Positions 1 to 18,700 of a DNA stretch of 64,000 bases are shown one piece after another; position 1 is the stretch's first letter; each line of letters opens with the position of its first letter. Position numbers and translations under genes: made by a program. The notes below the pieces were generated by a model, which was not told the origin of the DNA, did no database searches, and saw only the letters and a list, made by a program, of their open reading frames with translations. The DNA lies in contig NC_051095.1 in assembly GCF_901709675.1 (NCBI RefSeq), forward strand, positions 178,501 through 242,500, given 5' to 3'. The stretch comes from Syngnathus acus (lineage: Eukaryota > Chordata > Actinopteri > Syngnathiformes > Syngnathidae).

Positions 1-2577
1 CCTGCTCAAGCTAGCGCGAGCCAGCGCGTACGCTAACCTCCATCCTCGCCGGAGGTGACGCCAGCGGTAAGCAGACCTGCACTCTGGCGCCCCTTGCCAA
101 GCAGAGCCCTATTTGCCCTGACAGCGGCAGCCACGGAAACTTGATATTCTTCCCGGAGCAAAATGAATTCCTCCCTCCCTCCCTCCCTCCCTCGCCTGCA
201 GCTAGGTAGGCAGGCAGGCAGGCAGGCCACTCTCACACGATTCCGTTTTGGCTCACGCGCTTCTGTCTCCAAATCACCAGTCTCGGCCGTTTCATCCTGC
301 ATTTGCATTCACCGTGTTCATCGAACCGTTTACTGCCGCGGACGAGTATGAACGTCATGGTCCGTTCTTCCAAATTCAACGGAGCCCTGTCCGTAGGACA
401 GAGTGCTCCAGATGCTCCAAAAGGGCCAGCGATAAACAGACTGCCTCGACGTCACGCCAAAGTGTCAAGAAAATGCATCCGTCCGCTCCAAGCGTCTCAA
501 ACGAGCCGTCCGTCCCTTTGCGGATGGCGAGCCGTCCGTCCCTTTGCGGCAGCGGCTCAGAATTAACAACAGGCTGGCCTCTGCCTCCGGAGGTTCTTGA
601 CCCTCAACGTGCATGCCTTTTTCTGTGGAACAAATTCAAGAGCTCGGTGACCCCGAGTCAATGTCATCATCACTAGCGTCGGTGACTCATCTCATCAGAG
701 CGTTCACGGGCTAAGCGTTGGTGACCATTAAAAGCTGCTGAGCTGAGCTGAAAGCCAATAAAGTGCGTTGCCAGGGAAACAGTCTTCATTTTTGACGCAC
801 CGCAGTCGAGCCAGGCCTAAAACACGGCAAACAAACGGGTGGACGTGGTGGCGGGGCCTCTTGTGCATCAGCGACACTCGGCCGGGGCCGTTTGCTCCAC
901 ACATTCCAACGCATTGCAAGCCAGCGAGCGCGCACGCCGGCGCCATCAGTCAGAAATGCCCCCGATCGATGGGTGCGGCGAGCGACTGACCCAGGGAAGT
1001 CCCCGCAGCGGATTCCTGCTGCAGCGGTTTCCCGCTGCAGCGGATGGGCAGAGTGGCAGCGGATCAATGACACAGTTAGAGGGCCCCCCTCCCTGGGCTG
1101 GATCAATGAAACGACGACGGAACTCCCAAGATCTATCTCCCTGGTTTCAAACGCGCCGTCCATTTTTTGCCTCCATGGCAAGCGCGGGCAAAAAGAGACA
1201 AACATTGAGACCAGCGTGCGCCAAGGTGTTTTTAGCCAATGGACGGACGGTAGTCTCGTCCGGAAGGTCTGGGCGGGCGCCACCGAGTGTCAAAGCTCGC
1301 TGTCCATAGTCACACTTGGCTGTGTTTGTAAACAAAGCACAATTGCGCCATTGTGGTCTTCAACGTTGACGTGCAAACGGTCGCCCGACTCGCCAACCGT
1401 GACACGGCTCTCGGATCGGCAGCTTTGGAGCCTTTCTGAAGACGTTCCCGCTGCCGCCGCCGCCTCCACAATGCCGTGACACGGGATTAGCTTTCATTAG
1501 CAACGCAGCTGTAATCAGCTTTGGAGGGAGGAGGGAGGGAGCGCTGAGTGAAAAGCGGCTTGCTGGAATGCGCCCCCCTTCCGTCAAAGCCGACAAACGA
1601 GGCAGGGGTCCCGCACCCATCAAGTGATTCGGCCGAATGTTCAAGAGCACGTTTCAAACGAAATCCTTGGCAATGTAATGTGCATCGAGGGCAACCGGCC
1701 GGGGCTTCAAGTTGGCCAAGCTCAGCGAAAGACGACGGAAGATGACCCGCCGCCACCGCCGCCGCCGCCCAGAGGGCTTTGCTAACCAATTGGTGCACGC
1801 CGGAAGCCGCAGCCAGAGAAAAAGAGCACCCGAGTGGCACAGGTCCATTTGCGGGAGGGGACGCATGAGCGCAATATGGTGGCTTGTGAAGACAAAAAGC
1901 TGTCGCTCCATCTGTGCCATGCGACCGACCACAAACAATGGAAGGCCAAGAGAAACCAGGGAAGGATTTGTAGCCATGTTTGTACAAAACGTGGCTTTTG
2001 CACCTGCACGGTGGGGGGGGCACGCCAGTTGGCTGCCTGCCGCACACCTCTCTTGGCCAACAGGGTACACGGTGCGCTCGGATCCAATTTCTCCTCACAA
2101 AGCCTCCGGCGTCGGAAGGTTATGAGGTCAAAGCGCACGAGCACCTGCCAATGCGTGCCTGCGTGCGTGTCTAATTTCACCTGACGGCTTTCAAGCGTAT
2201 GTATATGCTCCGACGGACGCCATGGCACCTCTGGAGGAAAGAAAGAAATAGCTAGCTAGCAGTCTCCAACCACCAGCCCCAAGAAGGGAAGGCTGTTTGA
2301 TTGAAACGCTCAGTGCAGTTGACTTTGCTTTTTGGCACAGCCGCTGCGCTTTTTGACAGGTGGCGGGTGGACGGGACCGCCGCCTCCTGCCGCTCGCCAC
2401 CGTGAGCAAAAGCCGGGGGCCTCATCCGCTCACTCCACCGCAACATCCTCGCTACTCCAGCGCGTGATGGATTTCAGCATAAGCATCAGCCATCCGTACG
2501 TAGTTCAGGCTGGTCTCAATTGGCTGCATTGGTGCTTCTTTGCTTCATGGCTGCCAGATAGCAAATATTCAAAAAGG

Positions 2578-2582
2578 GCTGG

Positions 2583-2618
<36 letters not shown>

Positions 2619-2640
2619 CTGGCTGGCTGGCTGGCTGGCA
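2578..2640. repeat. (GGCA)n then (GGCT)n microsatellite
   Basis: About ten GGCA units switch directly to five GGCT units, a compound tetranucleotide array. Confidence 0.95.
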
Positions 2641-4152
2641 AAAAGTGCAACCTCATGGAAATGCCTCCAAAGCGCCATTAGCAGATTAAAAAAAAAAAAA
2701 AGCAAACCTGCGACGGAATGCGGCGGCACTACAGCCGGCCAGGACAAACGGCAAACACCGACACAAATCCCAGCAAAGGCTTCCTTGGTGACATTCCTCC
2801 ACACCACTGCGCTCACCCAAGAGTGTGAACAGCAATTGCTCTCACATACAATCCAGGTGTAGGCCTGGCCCGCCCGGGGTAGGCTTGGCAGGCTTGGCCC
2901 TCTTCCATAGATTGCGGTCTCGGCCGCCTTATGACGAGAAGGTTCACGTCAGAGGGGCGCGCCTGCTTCCTCCTCCGTGTGCTTTGTTCCTATTACAGCC
3001 GTTGGAGCTCAGAAGATGAAGCTTTCTTCCTCCAGCCTCCAGAAGAAGAAACGCTGACACACTGACCCAATCCCATGACGGGAAAGGCTCAGCCCAATAG
3101 CGGGGTGACGGCCGGTCGCAGCCGCCGAGATAAAAGACGGCGAGGATGTTCCTCTGCTTTGTGCTGCAAGGAGCGCTTTCTCCTTCTTACCGGCAATTTC
3201 CGCGAGCCATCCGTGGCTTTTGGTTGGCCAAGCGGGCCTCCGTTCCACCGAGTCCATTCCTGACCACGTGGAAGCCAAAAAACAATAGAAATGGAAGGGG
3301 GGGGGGGGGGGGGGTCGGTCTCTCTCTGCGAGATGGCGCAGACAAGGTGACAATTTGCTCCCAATTTCAAAGTGGAACGTTTCATGGCAAACGCGTGGGC
3401 CAAGCGGTTGCGTTTCCTCTGACCGCCATTGAGAAATCTCCAGCCAGTCAACTAACAGGAAGGGAAAGGAGCAAGAAAGCAACGGGTGACGCACAGAGCC
3501 GCTTCTTGCGACAGTCTCGGTCAGCCAGAGAAACTGGCTTTGTCTCAAAGCGGCCTCTGGTCGCAACAAAGTCCGACTCGAACCGAGCCAGGAACATTTT
3601 CCTTTCTGTGTAGAGGAGAGAGAAGATGCCTCCCTCCAAGAGAGCTCGCTGATGTGGATTGGCGGAAGGCGGGAATGTCGGCCAGAGCAGTGTTTCCCAT
3701 GCCGCTCCTGCCCGCCCGCCCGCCCGCCGCAGAAATTGGATTACGGGGTGCATTATGAACAGGATAACGGCCCGCTCAGCCACTTGCTAATCACACGCGG
3801 CTAATCTGAGAATCTCGACAGTTATGAGCATGCGGATCAGCCACCACCGATGGATAGCAATGACGCTCTGACAGCCGCGGTGCGTTTGAGGACCGCCGGA
3901 AACCCCGGTGTGCGGCTTGACGGGAGAACCTGGATGTACTGTCCATTGTACATAAAAAAAACAAAAACAAAAACAGATGAATCGTGGCTCTTTCACCACA
4001 ATAACCACTCAGCAGGGGGCGGTACAACGTGACTTGGGTTGCAATTTTTAAGGAACTAGTCTAAGAGTCAGGTTGAGTCTTTTGCATTTGAATCATAATT
4101 TGTTTATTCTTTGCACTGTCTAAAAAACGTTTTGGAAATGGTCATTTTCATC

Positions 4153-4153
<1 letters not shown>

Positions 4154-4186
<33 letters not shown>
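4154..4186. repeat. (GA)n microsatellite
   Basis: Pure AG/GA dinucleotide run of about 33 bases. Confidence 0.95.
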
Positions 4187-4190
<4 letters not shown>

Positions 4191-5076
4191 TCCCAATGTA
4201 AAAGTTTTGTGCCTTGGATGAAAAAACACTGCATTCGCCTGCCTGTCTATTGCCGTTTGCATTGTTTCACGTTATTCTCTATGGCTGTCTACTTTGAGAA
4301 AAATTCAAATACAATTCTTCACTATGTTCTCAACTGCTAGTTGTTGCTGTCAAGCGAGCGGCACCCGTCCGTCCGTCCCTCCGTCCGTCCGTCCACACAA
4401 GGCCCTCTTGTATGACAGATTGGAGCAAAGTGTGGCACGTCACACTACGTGATGTCAGTTGCCAGCATGAGAGGAAAACGCGCATGCAACTGCCTGCGTT
4501 GCTTCTTTGCGCACACAAACCGATTGTGATCTTTATTGCGTTCTACTAGAATGCAAAAGTGGATTCCGAAACGCGGGCAGGAATACTGTAGGGGGGGGGG
4601 GGGGGGGGGGGAGAAAAGAAAAGAAAAGCAAGCGACCGGAGGGCGAGTAAGGAAAGCAAGCTCTATGGTCGGCGGTGCAAGCAAGCAAGCAAACAAGCAC
4701 AAATGAGCTTGCAGCTCGCCCTTGCGATGCTTGTTCACAGTGGGTCATGCGCTGCCACGGTGTCCGGCCCAAAGGGCGAAACGGTACAAAATGTGGCTTG
4801 TCGGGAGCCCGGTTGGGTCTGGGTGAGCCTCACTTCCTCGTAGGGCGCCGCCGCTGTCGGCGAACACCCTTGTTGTTCCTCCTCCCCAGCTAGCCAGCCA
4901 GCCAGCCTGCCTGCCCAGCCAGCCAGCTAGCCTGCTAACCAAGCAACCCGCCCGCCAACTAACCAGCCCGTCAGCCAGCCAGCCAGCCAGCCATCTCGAC
5001 CGTGAATCCGTCTCGCGGGTAGGGTGGGTTCGGGTGGGGGAGGAAAAATGTCAGCGCAAAATGGTCGTGTACTCAC

Positions 5077-5137
5077 ATTTCACCGCCCTGTCCGTCGTCG
5101 ATAACTTGGGCTCGTCATTCGGCTTGCTTTCGGACAT
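5077..5137 (-). CDS. Calcineurin A (PP2B catalytic subunit), first coding exon
   Basis: The minus-strand ATG at 5137 opens 20 codons plus one base, ending at a GTGAGT donor (5076-5071). The peptide starts MSESKP and contains KLSTTDRAVK, matching the N-terminus of PPP3CA/PPP3CC (M-S-E-P-K..., LSTTDRVVK). The human exon 1 also ends just after this VVK with one spare base, so the border agrees. Calcineurin A is the calcium/calmodulin-activated serine/threonine phosphatase that acts on NFAT. Only this exon is in the window; the phosphatase core would lie beyond the left edge. The start is preceded by a GC-rich leader with a GAGCYA repeat. Which paralogue (ppp3ca or ppp3cc type) cannot be decided from 20 residues. 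Confidence 0.8.
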
Positions 5138-5404
5138 TTCCAGTGTGAACGAATATTGAGCTGGGGCAGAAGAAAATAGGCGAAAAACGCTTGGCTGGCC
5201 GCGTCGCTCTCGCCGGACAAGTCTCTTGCTGCTGCTGCCTGGCTCCAGCCGAGGAAGGAAAGACAGCGAAAGACGGGGGATCCCGTCAGCGGCCAAAAAT
5301 ACAGCGACGTTTGCAGGTTTTCGATTTCACTGCTCCGGCCGGCTGCGAGCTCGGATTTACTCTTACTCCGCGCACAGTCGCCCCAACGCAGCGCGGAGAG
5401 GGCA

Positions 5405-5482
5405 GAGAGCCAGAGCTAGAGCTAGAGCCAGAGCGAGAGCGAGAGCTAGAGCCAGAGCTAGAGCTAGGGCCAGAGCCAGAGC
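5405..5482. repeat. GAGCYA hexanucleotide array upstream of calcineurin exon 1
   Basis: About 13 imperfect six-base units (GAGCCA, GAGCTA, GAGCGA) lie 270-345 bases upstream of the calcineurin ATG, in the likely promoter or 5' UTR. Confidence 0.85.
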
Positions 5483-8010
5483 GCACGCAAGCAAACCTGC
5501 TGGTTCCTTGAGCCCGCCCAGCCGCAACACTCAACGTTCCTATTGGTCCGGCGCACACGCCTCCATCACCCTTTGACGCAAGAAAAGGCGAACGATACCT
5601 GATGATCCCCTGCGGGCAAATTCTGCATGCTTGCTTGCTTGCTTGCTTGCTTGAAAAGTCAAATAAGAATCTGTTATGTAAAGCCAACTATTGACCGTGC
5701 CCAACAACGGCGTATTACTTGAAGTTGGCTTTGTATTTTTTTAGGAGATATGGTGTATGAAAATTGGATTCATCAATGCCATCATTGATCGAGCTAAAGT
5801 GATCCCTCCCTGACCTTTGTTTATTCCATTTTTCACCCACTTTAATTGAAACGACACCACAAATCCTGTTTCAGCAGTAAAAAGACCATCTTTTGTCCAT
5901 CCAACAGCTGTTCAAGGACGCGGGGGAGCGCCAGAGCCCATGCTGGCCGGCTGGCCGGCCGGCCGACCGCCATCGGGCAAAAGTCCGAGCGAGCGCACGC
6001 CGAGCTGCTCGCGGAAACTAACAGGGCTGGAGCTGGAGCTACACATTGACATATACACTATACATGCCACAGAACATCACAGTCCAGAGACGGCAGCAGA
6101 CGTACAAGTCCAATGTGCCAAGTCGAAGACGCCGCGACAAAAAGTGCCATTCATTCGCTTTCAAATTTGAAACGTCTTTTTCTCCACTAGTCGGCTCATT
6201 GGCTGCCGTAGCGAGTGACGCGAGAGGCAACCGGCTCGATCCGCACTTGTGAAATCTCAAATTGATTCTCGTAACAGGACGTCGTTGCTTGGTCTTTCAC
6301 CTGATGAGACGCTCTTGATATTTTCAAAAAAAAATTGTTTGTAATGTGCAAACGAGTCAGTTGTATGGTGACGGGTGCAAATAGGCTTTCAACGTGCACT
6401 TGGGCTCAGCTGGTCATTTGCTATGCGAGAGTTAGACAAAGGAGCCGAGTGGCCGGGCCGGGCCAGGCCAGGGCCGCCCCCGAAGCTTTGCTTGGAATTG
6501 ATCTTGGAAAGGCGCCCGCTAATTCAATCTGCGTTGTTTATGTGCAGCCCGAGGAAATGAAGAGAGCAGAGCGCACGTTCCAGCCACTGGCTTTGATGAA
6601 CTGCCGGCCGGAGGCACAAATGCCGGACAATCCTTTGGGGCCGTTTGCTGTCCGCCCGCCCACCCGCCCATCTATCCTCACAGCTGCAATGCCTTCTTGC
6701 CATGCCCGTTGATTCGTGGCTCATTGTGCTTGATTGATGGCTTCATCAGCTTCTGCCATTGATCCTCAAGTGGGCTAAAAAGGGCTCTGCCACGAGTTGT
6801 GCCTTTCATTGAGGCTTGCCAAACATTGTAGCTCAGATAGGTTCTTTTGTTCTTCTCTCCCTCAGGTTTCCGGCCAGTGCACTCGAGTCATGTGAGATGC
6901 CGAGGGCTACCCGTGGGCGCTGGACGACTCTCTCTCGCTCTCTTTCATCAAGTGGCCCGAAAAGCAAGTCGAGCGCCCGCCCTCTCATCGTCTTGCCACG
7001 AAAGCTTGATGCCGGCCACTTTTCCGCCGTTGACGCATTGAGGATGCCGTCGTCCGTCATGCCACTCTCGGCTGTGGAGTTTTGTTTTCTTTTGGTCCAA
7101 TCCGAGCAAACGTATTTATCTGGCCTAACGACCAGAACCAGAGTGCAGACGGCTTTTTGGGGCGGCGGCGGGGGCTGTCGAATGCCCCGCTAACGTGGGC
7201 GGGGTCGTTCTTTCCGCAGGTTCACCAAGCGATGAACCGCGACGCCTTCCCCCCCCCCCCCCCCCCCCCCCCCCCCTCGTCCAGCCTCCAATTCATCAAG
7301 GCAGCGATTCGGGTCGTCAATAACGGCGAGACGGATGGCTCCCCTGCTTGACGCGCCGGCTGAATGGCTCACAGAACGTGCGTCGTCACGTCCAGCGGTG
7401 ACTGGTGGGCCCTGGCGCCAGCCGCCGCGTTTGTTCATTTGCGGCTGGCTGGGGGTGCGGTGGCTTACGTTGTGAATGATTCCGTTTGCAGCGCAAGCAG
7501 CGTGGGTACAAATAGCGCAAGCAAATCGCCCAGGTGTCAAAGTCGAGGCTCAAATTGTTTTGGTGTCCCACTAAAGCAAATCCAGTGTGTCTACTTCATG
7601 TGTCTTGCGAAGTGGATTGGTTCTTTTCATTTTGCCAGAAATGAGAAATACAGCAAGCAGCGCTTTGGCAAATAGTCAGGCGTCAAGCTGTATATTGTCA
7701 CTGCCTGTTGAAGTTTGCATTGAAAACAACCACATAGTCCGTGAGGTTAATGCTCATTTAGTCGCCCTCCCTCCTCGTGGCGACGACAAAGATGGATAAC
7801 GACGGAAAGCCATTTGTGCCCCTCCCCGAAATTGCGCTTTGAACGATTCTTTTTTATTTCACTCCCTATCGCGGCTTGCTGTCAAAATAAATTGCCTTAC
7901 GTGAATCTGTTAGCTTAATGCTAACGAACAGCAAAAGGGCATAACAATGGTATCATGAACCAAATATTATTGCGACTAACTGAGTTGCGACCGTCTCCGT
8001 GTGTGTTTTA

Positions 8011-8028
8011 CTGCCCCCTGGCGGCCAC
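8011..8028 (-). promoter_or_regulatory. CTCF-like site (one mismatch)
   Basis: On the minus strand TGGCCGCCAGGGGGCAG fits the CTCF core CCASYAGRKGGCRS at 13 of 14 positions. This is motif evidence only. Confidence 0.35.
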
Positions 8029-8083
8029 ACTGCACAGCAGAAACATTGGACTGATGCCTCTCGCTCCCTTTAATAACGTCGAC

Positions 8084-8395
8084 CAGGTGTTCTCAACTGC
8101 TTTAGTCCAAGGGACCACCATAATCACCAAGAAGCAACTCGGGGACCACTGCCTTGGCAGAATATTATTTTATTTTGCACCAAAGGAGGATAGACCTATA
8201 CAGGCTATTTATTTGCATCTGTATGTCTATTTTGGGAATCTCAGCTACATGTGACATACTTTGGATGAGTAAATGATTGACAAAATTAGCTGGAATTTTA
8301 TTTAGACAAAGGTTATAATTAATTTCCATTTTGTAGACCACACGTAATACCACCACGGACCACTAGAGGGCCGCGGACCACCGTTGACGATCCCT
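8084..8395. mobile_element. Degraded hAT-like non-autonomous element
   Basis: The left end reads CAGGTGTTCTCAAC and the right end is the imperfect inverted copy GTTGACGATCCCTG, in the style of hAT/Charlie termini (CAG...GTTCTCAAC). Just inside both ends are further inverted matches around GGACCACC. The flanks ACGTCGAC and ACGTAGCC could be an eroded 8-bp target duplication. No transposase is encoded. Confidence 0.5.
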
Positions 8396-8819
8396 GACGT
8401 AGCCAATGAAAAGTTTAGTTGAAAAGACACGACGATCTTGGGGTTGTTTTATTTTTGGGAGGCCGGAGCGGATTCGTGGCGGATTTCAAGAGAGCGGCGA
8501 GGCGAGGCAAAGCGCATGCTCGAGTGTGAATTTCAAGGACAATGACTCAAATAGCTTTCCATCGTGTCAGATTTGTTTTGTACCTTGTCTGAGTCAGGGT
8601 GAGTGGCTGGACCGCCCTCCCAAAGTGCTTCTTCGATATTTTGCTGCCAGCTCGACGCGGCGCTAGACGCCACACGAAGGCGACGCGGGAGGAGGACATG
8701 TCCATGCTGTCGGAGAGCGCCTGGAAGTCCCGTCGACACGCTCGCTAAACGGCAACGCGGCGCACGCGCTGACTATTTCAGTTTGGTGGCCAAATGCTTA
8801 CAGCGTATACACACCATAG

Positions 8820-8827
<8 letters not shown>

Positions 8828-8858
<31 letters not shown>
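8828..8858. repeat. (GA)n microsatellite
   Basis: A GATA/GATAGA lead-in followed by a pure GA run. Confidence 0.95.
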
Positions 8859-8862
<4 letters not shown>

Positions 8863-9533
8863 TGCCCAAGTGCGTTCCGTCCGTACAATCAAATCAAAGG
8901 AACAATAATGAAACAAATCCATACATACTAGATGAATAGATAGATAAAATACTCGCCGGTTTGACTTTTATGTCCGATTTCATGTCATCGTGGCTGATTT
9001 GAGGCCATCTTCATTCACGTGTGCTCGCCGTACCTGCGGAGGGAGGGAGGGAGGGAGGGAGGGAGGGAAGGGCCTCGCTTGCAGCAGCTGATGTGCTCGT
9101 AGCAGGTGATGTGCTCGCACTAGAGTGCTGCGGAAGACGCTCAGGTGTTCCACAAAGGCGTGCCTGCCTGCCTGGATGTGTGGGTGCGCTGCTGTGCGGA
9201 AGATCTGGACTCCAGGCCAGGTGAGGCAATATCGTTGCGGCTCCCCTATCCTGCTCCTCCCCTATCCTCCTCCTCCCGCTCTTGCATAGATTGATCCAGA
9301 AGCCAGCTTCCGTCCGTCTTCGCTCGCTGCACTGGCAAAGGTTTGGGGCGGGGCAACAGATTTTGTGCTCAAGTGAAACCATGCCTAAGATAAAGAGCGC
9401 TGCTCTGTCCGTCCGATAGAGAAGCCCTTTTTCGGCGGCATCTACGAGGGGGGGGGGGTCAACGAATGGCAAGTCCGGAGCGGTGACTTTGGGCAGACTG
9501 TGGGCGAGTCCAAAGCCAGCCTGCGTTGCGTGT

Positions 9534-15677
<6,144 letters not shown>

Positions 15678-15683
15678 TTTATT
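15678..15683 (-). terminator. spag17: Polyadenylation signal for spag17
   Basis: AATAAA on the minus strand, 72 bases downstream of the predicted spag17 stop at 15755. Confidence 0.6.
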
Positions 15684-15754
15684 GTGCGTGCATGCGTGGG
15701 TGACGTTCAGCTTGCTGGCTGCGTTGGCGTGCTCTTCAAAGACTAGCTGTGCGG

Positions 15755-18700
15755 TTATGGTGCCCTGTACAAAGAAGAAGAAGAAGAAGAAGAAGAAGAA
15801 GAAAACATTGTGCTCAACTCTCTACACGCGTGCGTACCTGAGAAGGCAGCGGCGGCGGGCTCCAGAGAGCCGCGTTGCGGCGGGTCCTGGCCCAGGCGCT
15901 GGCACGGCGGGAGGCTGCGGGCCTGTCTGGGCCTCCCGGCGCGGATCCCGCTGTCGCAACCGGAGCGCTCTCTCAACCAAATGTCGTAGAAGGCCTCAGG
16001 AAGAACGGCTACGCCATGTGCGTCAAGGATCTCTCCGCAAGGCTGCCTGGGTCCAGACCACGGCGACACGTGCCTTTGAAGGATATTGGCCGTGACGGGT
16101 AGGTAGAAGATGTCGGTCTCTGTGGGGATGATGATGTCCTGGGAGATGTACTTGGTGGGATTCCCGTCCAGCTCGAGCGCCTCCTCGCACATGGCGTACA
16201 GCTCGACGTCCAGTTCAACTTGCAAACCTGCCGGCACCTGGGCAAACAGACGGAGCGCTTGGCGCGGGCGGTTGCGCTTCGGGCGTTTGCGCTTCGGGCG
16301 TTTGCGCTTCGGGCGTTTGCGCTTCGGGCGTCTGCGCTTCGGGCGTTTGCGACGGCTGGCCTGTGCGCTTACGGGTCCCGGCTGGTATTTGACGCGGAGG
16401 CCCGTGGAGACCGGAGGCTGCTTGACGTGGAACCTGGAAGAGAAGCCGAGCGGCAGAGGTGACGCCCTTTGCGCGTCCTTTGCCGCCTCCCGCGCTCACC
16501 TGCAGGTGTCGACGCCCACGTTCTTCATGACCACCGTGACCACGGAGGACGCGCCGTCCCTCAGCGGGCCAAAGTCAACTCTGGACGGCCGCAGCTCAAA
16601 GCCTCTGCTGATGACTTTGGGGTCGGCCAGCGAAATGGTGCGACACCTGCGCCGCACCGGCTCCTCCACGCGGCGGAACTGGCATGGAAAGAACAGAGCG
16701 CTCCCGGTCGACGTTAGCCAGGCAAAACGCCGGCCTGAGTCAGGCAGGCGAGTCGCGACCGGCCTTACGTGATGATTGGGGACGCTGCAGGCTTTGCAGC
16801 TGACAATGGAAGGCGGCAGTCTGACGCCGCTCCGCCTGGGCTGCCCGCTCACATTCACCTGGAGCGACCTGGGACGGACGGCTGCTGCACGCGGAGCGGG
16901 GCAAGATGGGTGGGGCATACACATCAGCCGCGTTCAGCTGAACTAGGCGGGATTGCGCACCTGGTGCGGTGGCGGCGCCGAACGTCCTGCTGCTCCTCGC
17001 TGCCACCGCCGCGTGACTGAAACAGAGGGCCGCGCCCGTTAACATCCGCTGACTATGTCGGCTGACTGCGCGACTGGCAAACCTGGCAGGATAAGAAGGC
17101 TCCAAGGGTCGCCGGGCCGGCTCCAAGGCCGGTTCCAAGGCCGGCTCCAAAGGCCACACTGGCTCCAAGGGCCACACCGGCAACTCCAAGGGCTGTGCCG
17201 CTTTGTTGTCGTCGTCGTCGTCTACGCGGCAAAACGCAACACGTAGACAAAGTGGTTTTGTGAGCCCGACTCGTTTCCCATTTGTCGGCCCGTACGCTTA
17301 CGGGCCTCTTGGGCTAGGATGTCGCTCCGGAAGGCGTCATCGTCCGACTCGGTGGTGGGCACGCTCAAATTTGGCCTCTGGGAGTCGGGACAATGAGTCT
17401 GTAGAAGAAGAGCACGAGAGAGTCAAGGGGTGGTACGGGCAAACCATTTGGACGGGAACGGAGGTTAACGGCGCTTTCCTGGCGCAAGGAGTCGTTTTCG
17501 GGGTGAAAGTAGGGCACGATGATCCTCTTCCTCAGCGCATCGACACGGGCCTTCACTTCAAGCAGCTCCTGTCTACGGGACGCACAGAGGGGCGGATGGA
17601 GTTTTGCCAGCTTTCTTTCGGGTCAAAGACCAGCGCCCCGGCGCCACGGGCCGAGCCTGCCCACCTGTACTGCTCCAGCCTGTCCGTCCACTTTGACACC
17701 TGGAGCTGGGTGCAGCTGCGAGAAGACGGACGGGAGAGAGGGAGGGAGGGATGAGATGCTAGAGCCAGTCGGCGGGTCGAGCGACGCGGCGGCGGCCTTT
17801 ACCCGGCGCCGGCCGGCACGGCGGGATCCTCCGCGCGGCCCGACGGCTCGAGTGCGGCGTGCACCGCCTGGCCGTACAGAACGCCCATGTCCCCTGCGGA
17901 CAGACGAGCGGCAAATGAGACAAAGGATCGTGGGCTCGGGCCGTGATGAGCGACTGCCTTTACCTGGACTCCTCTGCGCGCCGGCGGCGCCGCCTTTGGC
18001 TTGTTCTCGGTGCGCCGGCTCCTCTGCGAAGGACTTGAGAAGAACTCTGAGTCATTAGCACACTTTGCAGAGGAAGACGGCTTCCCGAGCAGCGCTGGCT
18101 TCACGTCTTGGCTCGTCGGCGGAGAGCGCCGGCACCTGACTGAGCAGAAGCCCGGCGTGGGCTCGTTCCACCTCGCCGCGAGGCTCCTTGAGCGTCACGT
18201 CGGCCGACCAGCGCGCCTTCTCCATCAAAGTCTCGATGTATTCCTGCCGGGAGAAGCCGGCGTTCCTTTGTCTGCTCACGGGTCGCGTGTCGTCGGTACT
18301 CGCCTTCAGCCGCGTGTCCACCGTGTCTCGGAGCTGTCGACCGAAGGCCCTGTGCTGCTGAACTTCCCTTATCTCCAGGACTTTGGGGCAGCTGAGGACG
18401 CCGCCGCCGCCGCCGCCGAGCTTTTTCAGGCCGGGCCCCTGTCCTGCGGTGCTCCCCAACGGAGGACTGTGAGTCGTCTGCGACGTGTTAAGGGTTAGGG
18501 TGGCTTAGGGTGTTAAGTCAGAGGCTGCGTTCCCACAAGTAAGGGCGGCAGCAACCTGCACGAGCGAGCGGCAACCTGCACGAGCGGAGGCGTCACCTTA
18601 CGGGATAGCGTACCTCAAATGGGGCGCAATCCCGCCAGCTGCGGTTCCGAAGGCTCTGATGCATGGCGTTGGGGTCCAGCTTGACGTGCACCCACTTGGA

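Larger units (their letters stand above)
1..5076. other. No coding exon seen; probably intron 1 of the calcineurin gene
   Basis: No open frame here resembles a protein family or has exon-like borders. The stretch lies directly downstream of the calcineurin first exon on the minus strand, and calcineurin A genes usually have a long first intron, so it is inferred to be intronic. It holds simple repeats (CTCC near 175-198, GGCA/GGCT at 2,578-2,640, GA at 4,154-4,186) and long G runs near 3,298-3,315 and 4,590-4,611. Confidence 0.45.
5483..9533. other. Intergenic region, no gene supported
   Basis: This lies between the calcineurin 5' end and the 3' end of the tmem151a-like gene. Open frames are short and low in complexity. 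It contains a degraded hAT-like element (8,084-8,395), a GA microsatellite, long C runs near 7,250-7,277 and a GGGA array near 9,039-9,067. The tmem151a 3' UTR presumably occupies the right end, but no single polyadenylation signal stands out. Confidence 0.6.

Noticed and set aside
18480-18516. TTAGGG-like words (GGGTTAGGGTGGCTTAGGGTG) as telomeric repeat
   Set aside because: Only two or three imperfect units inside spag17; no array.
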